From: Streptococcus oralis
GTDB taxonomy: Bacteria > Bacillota > Bacilli > Lactobacillales > Streptococcaceae
Direction of reading: 5' to 3'
Assembly: GCF_021497885.1 (NCBI RefSeq)
Contig: NZ_CP046523.1
Location: 1,717,501-1,781,500 of the forward strand
Length of the DNA stretch: 64,000 bases
A model generated the notes under the pieces. The model did not search any database. It saw only the letters and a program-made list of their open reading frames with translations, and was not told the origin of the DNA. A program made the position numbers and the translations under genes. Below are positions 45,875 through 53,860 of this stretch, piece after piece. How positions within the stretch are numbered: position 1 is the first letter of the stretch; each line of letters begins with the position of its first letter.

Positions 45875-46497
45875 TATGCAAGAACCTCCTCGATTTTAGA
45901 GATAGCTGCTTGTGTGACAAGAAGTTTGTCGCTATTTGCGATGTCAAGAACACTTGCAGTTGTAGCAGTTGCAACTTTCACATTTGGAAGGTTACGAGCT
46001 GAAAGAGCTGCGAATTCATTTCCTTCTTCAAGGATAACAAGAACTTTAGAATCGATGCTCAATGCTGCAAGAACTTTTGCAAATTCAGCAGTTTTTGGAG
46101 CTGTAAATGAAAGAGCGTCTACAGCTACGAATTTGTTTTCAGCAACTTTTTCAGAGTAAACTGATTTAAGAGCTAGGCGACGAACTTTTTGTGGAAGTTT
46201 GTAGCCGTATGAACGTGGAGTTGGCCCGAAGACAACACCACCACCACGCCATTGTGGTGAGCGGATAGAACCTTGACGAGCACGTCCAGTTCCTTTTTGA
46301 CGCCATGGTTTGCGTCCACCACCTGATACTGCAGAGCGGTTTTTAACAGCGTGTGTTCCTTGACGAAGGCTTGCGCGTTGACTGATGATCACATCAAACA
46401 CAACTGATTCATTTGGTTCGATACCAAATACTGCATCGTTAAGAACAACTTGGCCAGCTTCTTTACCAGTTTGGTCAAATAATGTTACGTTTGCCAT
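45874..46497 (-). CDS. rplD: 50S ribosomal protein L4
   Basis: 207 aa; the tunnel loop [34 protein letters not shown] is intact, with the macrolide-contact GTG motif unchanged. In E. coli L4 represses the S10 operon; whether it does so here is unknown. Confidence 0.98.
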
Positions 46498-46521
46498 TGT
46501 GACTGATTTCCCCTTTCTTTA

Positions 46522-47148
46522 TTATTTACCAGCTTTAACTGCTGATTTGATAGTGATAAGAGATTTCTTAGCACCTGGTACGTTACCTTTGATAAGGATA
46601 ACGTTCTTTTCTGGAACAACTTGTACAACTTCAAGGTTTTGAATTGTTACGCGGTCGCCACCCATACGTCCTGCAAGGTTTTTACCTTTGAATACGCGGT
46701 TAGGTGCAACAGGTCCCATAGAACCTGGACGACGGTGGTAACGAGAACCGTGAGCCATTGGTCCACGTGATTGTCCGTGGCGTTTGATAACACCTTGGAA
46801 ACCTTTACCTTTAGAAGTACCAGTTACGTCAACAACGTCTCCAGCTGCGAATGTTTCAACTGTGATTTCAGCACCAACTTCCAAGCCTTCAACGTTTTTG
46901 AATTCACGAATGAAGCGCTTAGGAGCCGTGTTAGCTTTCGCTACATGTCCTTTAGCAGGTTTGTTGCTCAATACTTCGCGTTTGTCATCGAAACCAACTT
47001 GGATAGCGTTGTATCCGTCTGTTTCAACAGTTTTAACTTGAAGAACAACGTTTGGAGTTGCTTCAATAACTGTTACAGGGATCAATTCGCCAGCTTCAGT
47101 GAAGATTTGAGTCATTCCCACTTTTTTCCCTAAGATTCCTTTTGTCAT
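46522..47148 (-). CDS. rplC: 50S ribosomal protein L3
   Basis: 208 aa; [30 protein letters not shown] and [37 protein letters not shown], reaching the peptidyl transferase centre. 82 bp after rpsJ. Confidence 0.98.
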
Positions 47149-47230
47149 GAGAAAATAGTTCCTTTTCTATATTTTTTATTCAAAAAGTTTTTAACGAGCG
47201 TTTTTCATGCTCAAGGTATCAAGCTTTAGA

Positions 47231-47539
47231 TTAAAGTTTGATTTCTACGTTTACACCACTTGGAAGATCCAATTTCATCAAAGCATCAACTGTTTTTTGA
47301 GTTGGGTTAACGATATCGATCAAACGTTTGTGTGTACGCATTTCAAATTGTTCGCGAGAGTCTTTGTATTTGTGAGTCGCACGAATGATTGTGTAGAGGC
47401 TACGTTCAGTCGGAAGTGGGATTGGACCCGCAACTTGTGCACCTGTACGAGTAGCTGATTCTACGATTTTTGCAGCCGCTGTGTCAAGCGTACGGTGTTC
47501 GTAAGCTTTCAAACGGATACGGATTTTTTTGTTTGCCAT
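47231..47539 (-). CDS. rpsJ: 30S ribosomal protein S10
   Basis: 102 aa; [46 protein letters not shown], a ribosomal protein that is also NusE in antitermination. First gene of the S10-spc-alpha cluster, preceded by a promoter and a structured leader of about 130 nt. Confidence 0.98.
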
Positions 47540-47668
47540 CTTTTTCTCCTTTTCGTCTATTTAAGATAATAGGCTAGCTCCACAAGAAAACCGACGCGCG
47601 TTGCGTGGCAATGCAACCGAGCGTGTCGCAACCTCTTGCATCAAAGCTAAGGCTGTAATTTACAGCAC
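47540..47668 (-). promoter_or_regulatory. Structured 5' leader of the S10 operon
   Basis: About 129 nt between promoter and rpsJ. On the minus strand GCTGTAAATTACAGC forms a hairpin, and a second longer stem is made by GACACGC ... GCGCGTC around GGTTGC / GCAACGC. No ORF seen. Could be an autoregulatory leader; no known class recognised. Confidence 0.5.
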
Positions 47669-47674
47669 CATAAT

Positions 47675-47703
47675 AGAATAACACAAAGCCCCTGCGATTG
47701 CAA
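47675..47703 (-). promoter_or_regulatory. Promoter of the S10 ribosomal operon
   Basis: On the minus strand TTGCAA (47698-47703), 17-bp spacer, TATTCT (47675-47680). It has the same TTGCAA -35 as the infA promoter. Confidence 0.7.
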
Positions 47704-47804
47704 GGGATTTGTTAGGTTTTTTTCGTTTTTTTAGGATGAAACTGTTTTCCTATTTCAGCTTCCTATAACTTCTGATTTACGATCTTAAAATTTATTCTTT
47801 TCTT

Positions 47805-48431
47805 CTATATAATATGAGTCATTTTGACCTTGAATTTACTTTCTGATTGATCCACTAAGATATCTGCTTTAGACTCGGTTTCTCTATAGTAATGCAGATA
47901 CTGCTCCCGTCTCATCTGATGGCTAGCTAACACAAAGGAAGCATCTCGATTTCTCATTGTCGTATCCCGAGCTAGACGTCTCTCTAATTCTGTTTCTTCG
48001 TCCGTGTAGAAGCAGATGGTTTTGTCAAAGAGTTCCTTTGGTAGAAAACCCACAGACATCCCTTCGACAATCAGAATTGGTTTGGCTCCTGACAAGACCT
48101 CACTAGCCTTCCAAGGCTCTTCAATTGTCAAGACATCCATACCCGCCTGCAAGGCGAGAATATCTCTCTGCAAACTTGCCAATTCATGTGCCACTGAGAG
48201 ACAAGCTGTCACCTTTTGATCTGTCGCTTGCTTTGGTACTACCAGATGACGGTTTGAAGTAATGTAAGGATCAGTTTCTAATAAGTTTACCTTTGCAGAA
48301 TCTAGGGCTTGGTACAAGTCTTGGGCAAAGGTAGACTTACCTGATGCCCCATGACCGTAAATCCCCAGTGTGTTGACTTTCCCCGATTCTATCTCTAAAA
48401 CCAGACTGTTTATGAACTCTCTTTTATTCAT
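47805..48431 (-). CDS. P-loop nucleoside/uridine kinase-like protein
   Basis: 208 aa. Walker A YGHGASGKSTFAQDLYQALD, then a uridine-kinase-like fold with LVEGMSVGFLPKELFDKTICFYTDEETELERRLARDTTMRNRD. Substrate not established; uridine kinase-like or phosphoribulokinase-like by motif. ATG overlaps the nrdG stop (ATGA), so it is translationally coupled to the nrd operon. Confidence 0.85.
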   Translation of the reverse strand: MNKREFINSLVLEIESGKVNTLGIYGHGASGKSTFAQDLYQALDSAKVNLLETDPYITSNRHLVVPKQATDQKVTACLSVAHELASLQRDILALQAGMDVLTIEEPWKASEVLSGAKPILIVEGMSVGFLPKELFDKTICFYTDEETELERRLARDTTMRNRDASFVLASHQMRREQYLHYYRETESKADILVDQSESKFKVKMTHII

Positions 48432-49024
48432 TCTCTCTTCACCTGCTCATAGCTTTCTTTTCCGTCATTGAGCTTATCCCAAATCACTACTTGCCCACTT
48501 TTGAGAGATTTTTGCACATCGATAATTCGTTGATTAGAGGAACCGCGGAACTGGAGCATGAGATTGCGCTTGCTTTTGTCATAACGTCCATCGACAAGGA
48601 TGTCAATCAGAGACAAGAGTTCCAGTTTATCTGGAGTCTCCAGCATCATTTCTTCCCAAGTGTAGCCCGTCCATGACCAGATATCCTTGTCTGGTAATTC
48701 CTTTCGAATGCGCTTAACGAGTGGCAAGAGAATCCCCGTATTGAGAAAAGGCTCCCCTCCCAGCAAAGTCAATCCTTGAACATAGGGCTGGGCAAGGTCT
48801 GCCATGATTTGTTCTTCTAACTCTGCTGTATAAGGAATGCCTGCATTGAAAGACCAGGTCGCCACATTATAACACCCCTCACAGTGAAACATGCAACCTG
48901 CGACATAAAGAGAATTGCGCACGCCTTCTCCATCGACAAAGTTAAAGGCCTTGTAGTCAATGATTCTCCCTTTACTAAGCTCCTCGCTTTTCCATTCACC
49001 TGGTTTTGGTGTATTCCATGTCAT
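48428..49024 (-). CDS. nrdG: Anaerobic ribonucleoside-triphosphate reductase activating protein
   Basis: 198 aa radical SAM enzyme that installs the glycyl radical on NrdD. The cluster motif is CMFHCEGCYN (CxxxCxxC), then LTLLGGEPFLN and the S-adenosylmethionine-binding segment. 4 bp after the acetyltransferase gene; same operon as nrdD. Confidence 0.97.
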   Translation of the reverse strand: MTWNTPKPGEWKSEELSKGRIIDYKAFNFVDGEGVRNSLYVAGCMFHCEGCYNVATWSFNAGIPYTAELEEQIMADLAQPYVQGLTLLGGEPFLNTGILLPLVKRIRKELPDKDIWSWTGYTWEEMMLETPDKLELLSLIDILVDGRYDKSKRNLMLQFRGSSNQRIIDVQKSLKSGQVVIWDKLNDGKESYEQVKRE

Positions 49025-49028
49025 CCTT

Positions 49029-49529
49029 CTACTCCAACTCTATCCAATAGCGCTCCGTTCCGTTTCGAACATCCTCAAACACCCCACCATTTGCCACAAT
49101 CACCGCCCTACTAGCAGGATTTTCCGTACTACAGGTCACAAGCGCTTTTTTGATGTTCTTTTCCTTGGCAACTTGCAGACCTTGTCTGAGTGCTTCTTTG
49201 GCATAACCTTTGCCTCTTTCAGTGGGGCGGATGGAATAGCCGATATGGCCAGCATGATTCAGTAAACCCTCATTCAGTCTCAATCGCAGATTCAAAAATC
49301 CTAGAGCACGACCTACATCATCAAATGATACAAATTGAATAGAAGGAACACGATTTTCAGGCAAGTTTATTCCCATCTCTTTTTGCATATTTATTTCCAA
49401 CCACTCTTCATACACAAAGTTCTCTGTATCCCAGAAACCACCATCATGAGGTGACTGTACTTGTTCAAACTCCGCAATCATCTCTAAAACTGTTTCTTTA
49501 TCTGCCAATGTTGGTCTGCGTAGTATCAT
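49029..49529 (-). CDS. GNAT family N-acetyltransferase (nrd operon)
   Basis: 166 aa from the ATG at 49529 (MILRRPTLADKETVLEMIAEFEQVQSPHDGG) with GGAGG 5 nt upstream; the TTG four codons earlier overlaps that site. Motif A is LNHAGHIGYSIRPTERGKGYAKEALRQGL. The gene lies between a small gene and nrdG, a placement I recall from pneumococcus. Substrate unknown. Confidence 0.9.
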   Translation of the reverse strand: MILRRPTLADKETVLEMIAEFEQVQSPHDGGFWDTENFVYEEWLEINMQKEMGINLPENRVPSIQFVSFDDVGRALGFLNLRLRLNEGLLNHAGHIGYSIRPTERGKGYAKEALRQGLQVAKEKNIKKALVTCSTENPASRAVIVANGGVFEDVRNGTERYWIELE

Positions 49530-49572
49530 TTTTACCTCCAATTAAGAGAAAAGCGAGAGGCAACTCTCACTT

Positions 49573-49713
49573 TTATTTTTTCTTGTTCTTGTTTAAAAAC
49601 TGTTCTCTGAGGTTGAGCAAGCGTTCTTTTTTACCTATTCCACCTTTCGAGTGTTTCTCGTGATAACGGGTCACTTGTGCGCGTCCCTTATCGTCTAATT
49701 GGTATTTCCCCAT
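49573..49713 (-). CDS. Small conserved basic protein of the nrd operon (46 aa)
   Basis: Reading frame MGKYQLDDKGRAQVTRYHEK through KERLLNLREQFLNKNKKK; strongly basic, no membrane helix. The ribosome site AAGGA precedes the ATG, 11 bp after nrdD. I recall an equivalent small gene between nrdD and the acetyltransferase in pneumococcus. Function unknown. Confidence 0.75.
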   Translation of the reverse strand: MGKYQLDDKGRAQVTRYHEKHSKGGIGKKERLLNLREQFLNKNKKK

Positions 49714-49724
49714 TGCGTTTCCTT

Positions 49725-51932
49725 CTAATTTGTTACTTCATGTCCAGCTGTTTTGATAGTAGAGCCATTCATGTGTTTGACACGCGCAGCGATTTCCTTG
49801 TGGCGTCCGTTAACCATCGGACGCGCTTGAGGATTTCCCAGATAACCACACGTACGTTTGACCACATCTACTGTTTTAGGGTCGCTATTGCCACAGTTGG
49901 GACAAGCAAAGCCTCTTTCAGTTGGTTCAAAATCCCCTTCAAAGTCACACTTGTAACAGCGATCGATCGGAGTATTGGTCCCTAGATAACCGACACGGTC
50001 ATAGGCATAGTCCCAGACGGCTTCCAAGGCTTTAGGATTTTGCTGAAGAACTGGATACTCACAATAATGGATGAAACCACCTGACGCACCTGCTTCTGGA
50101 TAAACTTTTTCAAAATCCAGTTTTTCAAACGGTGTTGGATTTTTACGGACATCATAGTGGAAAGAGTTGGTGTAGTATTCCTTGTCTGTAATATCAGGAA
50201 TAGGGCCAAACTTCTCTGTATCCAAGCGACAAAAGCGGTCTGTCAGACTTTCAGACGGTGTGGAGTAGATAGAGAAATGGTAACCATATTGGTCAGACCA
50301 CTCTTCTACACGACGCTTCATGTCACGGATAATCTCAAGCGTGAACTCCTTGGCTTCAGGATTTTTTTCCCAGTTATTGCCAAAGAAGACAGTAGCCACT
50401 TCGTACAAACCAATGTAGCCCAGCGAAACTGTCGCACGGCGATTCTTAAAGAGTTGATCTACACTTTCTTCTTTTCCGAGACGGCGACCGAAGGCTCCGT
50501 ACTGATAGAGGATAGGGGCATTCGCTGGTGTTGCTTCCTTGGTTCTTTCCACACGGTAAACAAGAGCATCTTCTGCGATGTTCATACGCTCGTTGAAGAT
50601 TTCCCAGAACTTATTCATGTCACCCTCAGACTCGAGGGCGATACGAGGCAGATTGACTGTCACAACACCTAGATTCATACGGCCTGAATTGACCTCGACG
50701 CCATTCTCATCCTTCCATCCTTGAAGGAAAGAACGGCAACCCATAGGAACCTTGAAAGAACCTGTCAGCTCGACAATCTTATCATAGGACAAGACATCTG
50801 GGTACATCCGCTTGGTTGCACACTCAAGAGCCAACTGTTTGATGTCGTAGTTAGGTGAACCTTCCTCTAAGTTGAGTCCTCTTTTCAGCGTAAAGATGAG
50901 TTTAGGGAAGATGGCTGTACGATGTTCTGAACCAAGACCCTTGATACGAATGGTCAAGATAGCTTTTTGAATTTCACGCTCAAAACGACTAGTTCCTAGA
51001 CCAAAACCTAGTGAAGTAAAAGGTGTTTGTCCATTTGAAGTGAAGAGAGTGTTGATTTCATACTCAAGAGATTGCATGGCATCGTAGATATCTTTCTGCG
51101 TTTTCTTCCATGCGTAATCTTCCCGTTTTTCAGGCAACACCCATTCTTCTGCATCCTTGAGGTGTTTTTGGTAATTCTTCTCTGCATACGGAGCCAAGAC
51201 TTCATCGATACGGTCAGCTGAACAGCCCCCGTACTGGCTAGAAGCGACGTTGGCGATGATTTGTGAAATCTGAGCTGTCGCAGTCTGGATAGACTTGGGA
51301 CTCTCTACCTCTGCATTTCCAATCTTAAAACCATTTTCTAGCATGCCTCTAAAATCAATCAAACAGCAGTTGGTCATCGGTGTGTAGGGGCTATAGTCTA
51401 GGTCATGATAGTGGATATCCCCCTTTTGGTGAGCATTGGCTACGTGCTTAGGAAGCATTTGCAGTCCGATTGATTTCCCAACAATCCCTGCTGTCAAATC
51501 ACGCTGGGTGTTAAAGACATCGCTGTCTTTATTGGCATTTTCATTGACAACCGCCTGATCTTTATTGAGAAGTTTATGAATGCTAAAGTTGATATCTGTC
51601 GCTTTTGAGCGCTCAAAATCCCTTTGTGTCCGATAAGTGATATACTCCTCAGCCAGCGCATATTCTTTGGCTTCAAGGAGTTCATGCTCTACGATATTCT
51701 GAATCTCGTAAATCTTGACACCTTGAGGGAAACGACTGTGAATTTCCGCAACAATACGCTCAAGCAGTCCATTTAGACGTTTTTCGACCAAGGGTGTCAC
51801 ATCCATGACTTTGTCGGCCGCCTTGTGGAGAGCCTTGTCAATCTTGTCTACATCAAACACTACACGTCTACCATCTCGTTTTTCAACGAACAAAGTGGGA
51901 ACGGTTGCAAGGTTTTCTTCTAATACAATCAT
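49725..51932 (-). CDS. nrdD: Anaerobic ribonucleoside-triphosphate reductase
   Basis: 735 aa class III reductase. The N-terminal ATP-cone (VEKRDGRRVVFDVDKIDKALHKA) gives allosteric control. The catalytic barrel includes NCCLIDFRGMLENGFKIG and SQYGGCSADRIDE. The C-terminus has the zinc finger CYKCDFEG...CPNCG and the glycyl radical loop RTCGYLGNPQARPMVNGRHKE. Start is the ATG at 51932 with AAAGAG at good spacing; an ATG two codons earlier is possible. Preceded by two NrdR boxes. Confidence 0.97.
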   Translation of the reverse strand: MIVLEENLATVPTLFVEKRDGRRVVFDVDKIDKALHKAADKVMDVTPLVEKRLNGLLERIVAEIHSRFPQGVKIYEIQNIVEHELLEAKEYALAEEYITYRTQRDFERSKATDINFSIHKLLNKDQAVVNENANKDSDVFNTQRDLTAGIVGKSIGLQMLPKHVANAHQKGDIHYHDLDYSPYTPMTNCCLIDFRGMLENGFKIGNAEVESPKSIQTATAQISQIIANVASSQYGGCSADRIDEVLAPYAEKNYQKHLKDAEEWVLPEKREDYAWKKTQKDIYDAMQSLEYEINTLFTSNGQTPFTSLGFGLGTSRFEREIQKAILTIRIKGLGSEHRTAIFPKLIFTLKRGLNLEEGSPNYDIKQLALECATKRMYPDVLSYDKIVELTGSFKVPMGCRSFLQGWKDENGVEVNSGRMNLGVVTVNLPRIALESEGDMNKFWEIFNERMNIAEDALVYRVERTKEATPANAPILYQYGAFGRRLGKEESVDQLFKNRRATVSLGYIGLYEVATVFFGNNWEKNPEAKEFTLEIIRDMKRRVEEWSDQYGYHFSIYSTPSESLTDRFCRLDTEKFGPIPDITDKEYYTNSFHYDVRKNPTPFEKLDFEKVYPEAGASGGFIHYCEYPVLQQNPKALEAVWDYAYDRVGYLGTNTPIDRCYKCDFEGDFEPTERGFACPNCGNSDPKTVDVVKRTCGYLGNPQARPMVNGRHKEIAARVKHMNGSTIKTAGHEVTN

Positions 51933-51967
51933 ATCCATGCTCTTTTCTATTTTTCTTCTTAAGTGAT

Positions 51968-51995
51968 ATTATACCACTCTAAAAAGAAAAATCAA
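51968..51995 (-). promoter_or_regulatory. Promoter of the nrdD operon
   Basis: On the minus strand TTGATT, 16-bp spacer ending TGG, TATAAT (51968-51973). The -35 lies inside the proximal NrdR box. Confidence 0.75.
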
Positions 51996-52005
51996 TATCT
52001 TGTGT
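51990..52005. promoter_or_regulatory. NrdR box, proximal
   Basis: AATCAATATCTTGTGT matches the core of the NrdR consensus acaCwATATaTwGtgt and overlaps the -35 of nrdD, so binding would block RNA polymerase when dATP is high. Confidence 0.75.
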
Positions 52006-52030
52006 TAAAAATTCTAAAATTTTTAAAAAT

Positions 52031-52046
52031 ACACAAGATATTGATT
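52031..52046. promoter_or_regulatory. NrdR box, distal
   Basis: ACACAAGATATTGATT, the exact inverse of the proximal box, centre-to-centre 41 bp (about four helical turns). Confidence 0.75.
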
Positions 52047-52048
52047 TG

Positions 52049-53605
52049 TTATTTAGATTTATAAAGCTTGAATTCCTTACTATCCGTCTGAACAAGCTCG
52101 TATTTTTCACTAAGTAGGCTCTCTACATCCGACCACAAGGCAACCTTTTGATTGACCAAAATCATCTTCGGTTGATTTTCTTTCAAGTCATTGACTAGTT
52201 TCGTTTTATTCTCGTCGCTTGCAGTATAGAGTGTTGGTGTTACTAGAGAGCTTGGCGCCAAACGTTCACTTGCGCGGTAGAAATCTGGCCGATTATCCCA
52301 AGCATAGACACGATCCTCAGAACTCGTTTGCTGTTTGACCAAGCTAGCAAGCTGCTCACGTTCCTGATAAGTACTTGGATGCGAAATATAGCGACTCAAA
52401 ACAGGTAGGAAAAGTAAATAGACTATCGCAACTAATGGTAGATAGAAATTTCCCTTGAGGTAGCGACCAAAGAGTGATGAAGAGCGGACTCTTCGTCTAC
52501 TACGACTGATACGATCAGGGCTTCCTTCTTTGATGTTGGTTAACAATAACAATGTCAGAAAGGGCAAAATCGCTGCCAAACGTGAGCCATGCAAAGGTTC
52601 CTTTGAAAGAATTAACAAAGAAAGAGTTACTAATAATCCTAAAATAGCGCCTATTGAGACAGCAGATTGTTTAGCTGACTTGATCTGAAACAATCCTGAA
52701 AAGATCAATGTCAGAATCCCAACACCGATGGATAGCAAACCATAGAAAGCAGCATTCTCCATAAGATTGTCATTTGAAAATAGACTAAGCGTATCTATTG
52801 GATACAAAGTATGGCTAATCGCATCACCAAAAGTTCCTGTTAATACAGTATAATAGCCAATTGGATAAAAAATGATAGAAAATCCTAGAGCTGATGCGAA
52901 AAATTGATACAAACCATGAGCAAATTTACGCTTGGCAATATTAAATCCAAACAAACTTAAGGCAAGTGTAGCTGCAAACAAGGCTGTGGGAATAGGTGAT
53001 AGGAAGAAAGCTAATGCTAAACTCATCCCAACTCGCAAGAAACCTTTATCGTTACTTGGATCATCCAGATAGTCAGCCACTAGGCTAAAACTATAAAATA
53101 GAAAAGGTAAGACCACAGCCACTGCATAGCTACCAGCAAATCCCAGACTGCCCACAAGCAGATAGAAAACCAACAAAAGCTGTCTAGCTTGCTCTCCCTT
53201 ACCTGTCAAGGTATCTGCGGATTTAAATAGAAAAACACCAGCTCCGAACAAGGCCAACCACTCCACCAAAGCAAAAAGAATACTCCCTTGAGAGAGATAG
53301 ATTAGTACGTAATAAAGCAGTCCATTTGAACCATAATAATCCGTGTAAATCTGCCCACTCTGATGTAGCGCCCAACCAGTATAAAGATCTTGCATCTGTT
53401 GGGGGCTCACCAAACCAAAGATCAGAGGCAACATTACAGAAACAGCTGTAGCAGCCAGACTCCAAATTGCCACACTAAAAAACGGAAGTGGAGTTCGTTT
53501 CCTCTTACCTCGCTCCAGTCCAAATTCAGACTCTTGATCCAGCCGTTCCCGATACTGGTATCGAGATCCTTCTAGCTGTTCGTCTTTTTCCCCATATATG
53601 TTCAT
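52049..53605 (-). CDS. Polytopic membrane protein, possible glycosyltransferase-like (competence unit)
   Basis: 518 aa with about ten to twelve hydrophobic helices after a charged 40-residue N-terminus, and a soluble C-terminal part of about 100 residues (SSEDRVYAWDNRPDFYRASERL). The layout (GWALHQSGQIYTDYYGSNGLLYYVLIYL in the first loop) is reminiscent of PMT/ArnT-type lipid-linked glycosyltransferases, but I see no diagnostic catalytic motif. Ribosome site AGGAG. It follows a small ORF with a cin-box upstream. The same position in pneumococcus, as I remember it, has a competence-induced locus. Confidence 0.8.
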   Translation of the reverse strand: MNIYGEKDEQLEGSRYQYRERLDQESEFGLERGKRKRTPLPFFSVAIWSLAATAVSVMLPLIFGLVSPQQMQDLYTGWALHQSGQIYTDYYGSNGLLYYVLIYLSQGSILFALVEWLALFGAGVFLFKSADTLTGKGEQARQLLLVFYLLVGSLGFAGSYAVAVVLPFLFYSFSLVADYLDDPSNDKGFLRVGMSLALAFFLSPIPTALFAATLALSLFGFNIAKRKFAHGLYQFFASALGFSIIFYPIGYYTVLTGTFGDAISHTLYPIDTLSLFSNDNLMENAAFYGLLSIGVGILTLIFSGLFQIKSAKQSAVSIGAILGLLVTLSLLILSKEPLHGSRLAAILPFLTLLLLTNIKEGSPDRISRSRRRVRSSSLFGRYLKGNFYLPLVAIVYLLFLPVLSRYISHPSTYQEREQLASLVKQQTSSEDRVYAWDNRPDFYRASERLAPSSLVTPTLYTASDENKTKLVNDLKENQPKMILVNQKVALWSDVESLLSEKYELVQTDSKEFKLYKSK

Positions 53606-53641
53606 TCAATTTCTCCTAGTAAGTTTATCTGTTTTAGTATA

Positions 53642-53785
53642 TCAAAATCTTACAGGAATGTCAGCTAGGGATTGATATTTCCTTAACTTCTTATCTAGCT
53701 CAGCATAGCGTTCAATCTCTCGAAAACGGTGTAAACTGCTTGTTTGAAACTCTAGGATAAAATCATAGTCTTCTTGATTTAGCAT
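53642..53785 (-). CDS. Small protein behind a ComX (cin-box) promoter
   Basis: 47 aa from the ATG at 53785 (MLNQEDYDFILEFQTSSLHR) ending SLADIPVRF. An ATG two codons earlier touches the AGGAGG site and cannot be used. Charged, one helix predicted, no known domain. Just upstream is the cin-box at 53805-53812. By position it corresponds to the late competence gene ccs4 of S. pneumoniae (as I recall, between cls and the nrdD region). Function unknown. Confidence 0.72.
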   Translation of the reverse strand: MLNQEDYDFILEFQTSSLHRFREIERYAELDKKLRKYQSLADIPVRF

Positions 53786-53804
53786 TTTCATCCTCCTGCT
53801 TATC

Positions 53805-53812
53805 TATTCGCA
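53805..53812 (-). promoter_or_regulatory. Cin-box (ComX/SigX promoter)
   Basis: On the minus strand TGCGAATA, one base from the TACGAATA consensus, with a T-rich stretch upstream and the ribosome site 7 nt downstream. Late competence genes use this in place of a -10. Confidence 0.7.
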
Positions 53813-53821
53813 AAAAGACAA

Positions 53822-53850
53822 AAATAAGATCCAGCCTTGAGCTAGATCTT
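53822..53850 (-). terminator. Terminator of cls
   Basis: On the minus strand AAGATCTAGC-TCAA-GGCTGGATCTT followed by ATTTTTG. Confidence 0.8.
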
Positions 53851-53860
53851 GTTTGTATAG

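Larger units (their letters stand above)
51980..52046 (-). terminator. Terminator of the upstream membrane-protein gene, built from the NrdR boxes
   Basis: The two inverted 16-bp boxes form a perfect stem (AATCAATATCTTGTGT / ACACAAGATATTGATT) with an inner TAAAAATT / AATTTTTA stem, followed on the minus strand by TTTTTCTTTTT. Confidence 0.8.

Noticed and set aside
33042..47539. Many antisense and overlapping ORFs across the ribosomal protein genes (up to 176 codons elsewhere)
   Set aside because: They are shadows of strongly codon-biased ribosomal genes, without ribosome sites or recognisable domains.
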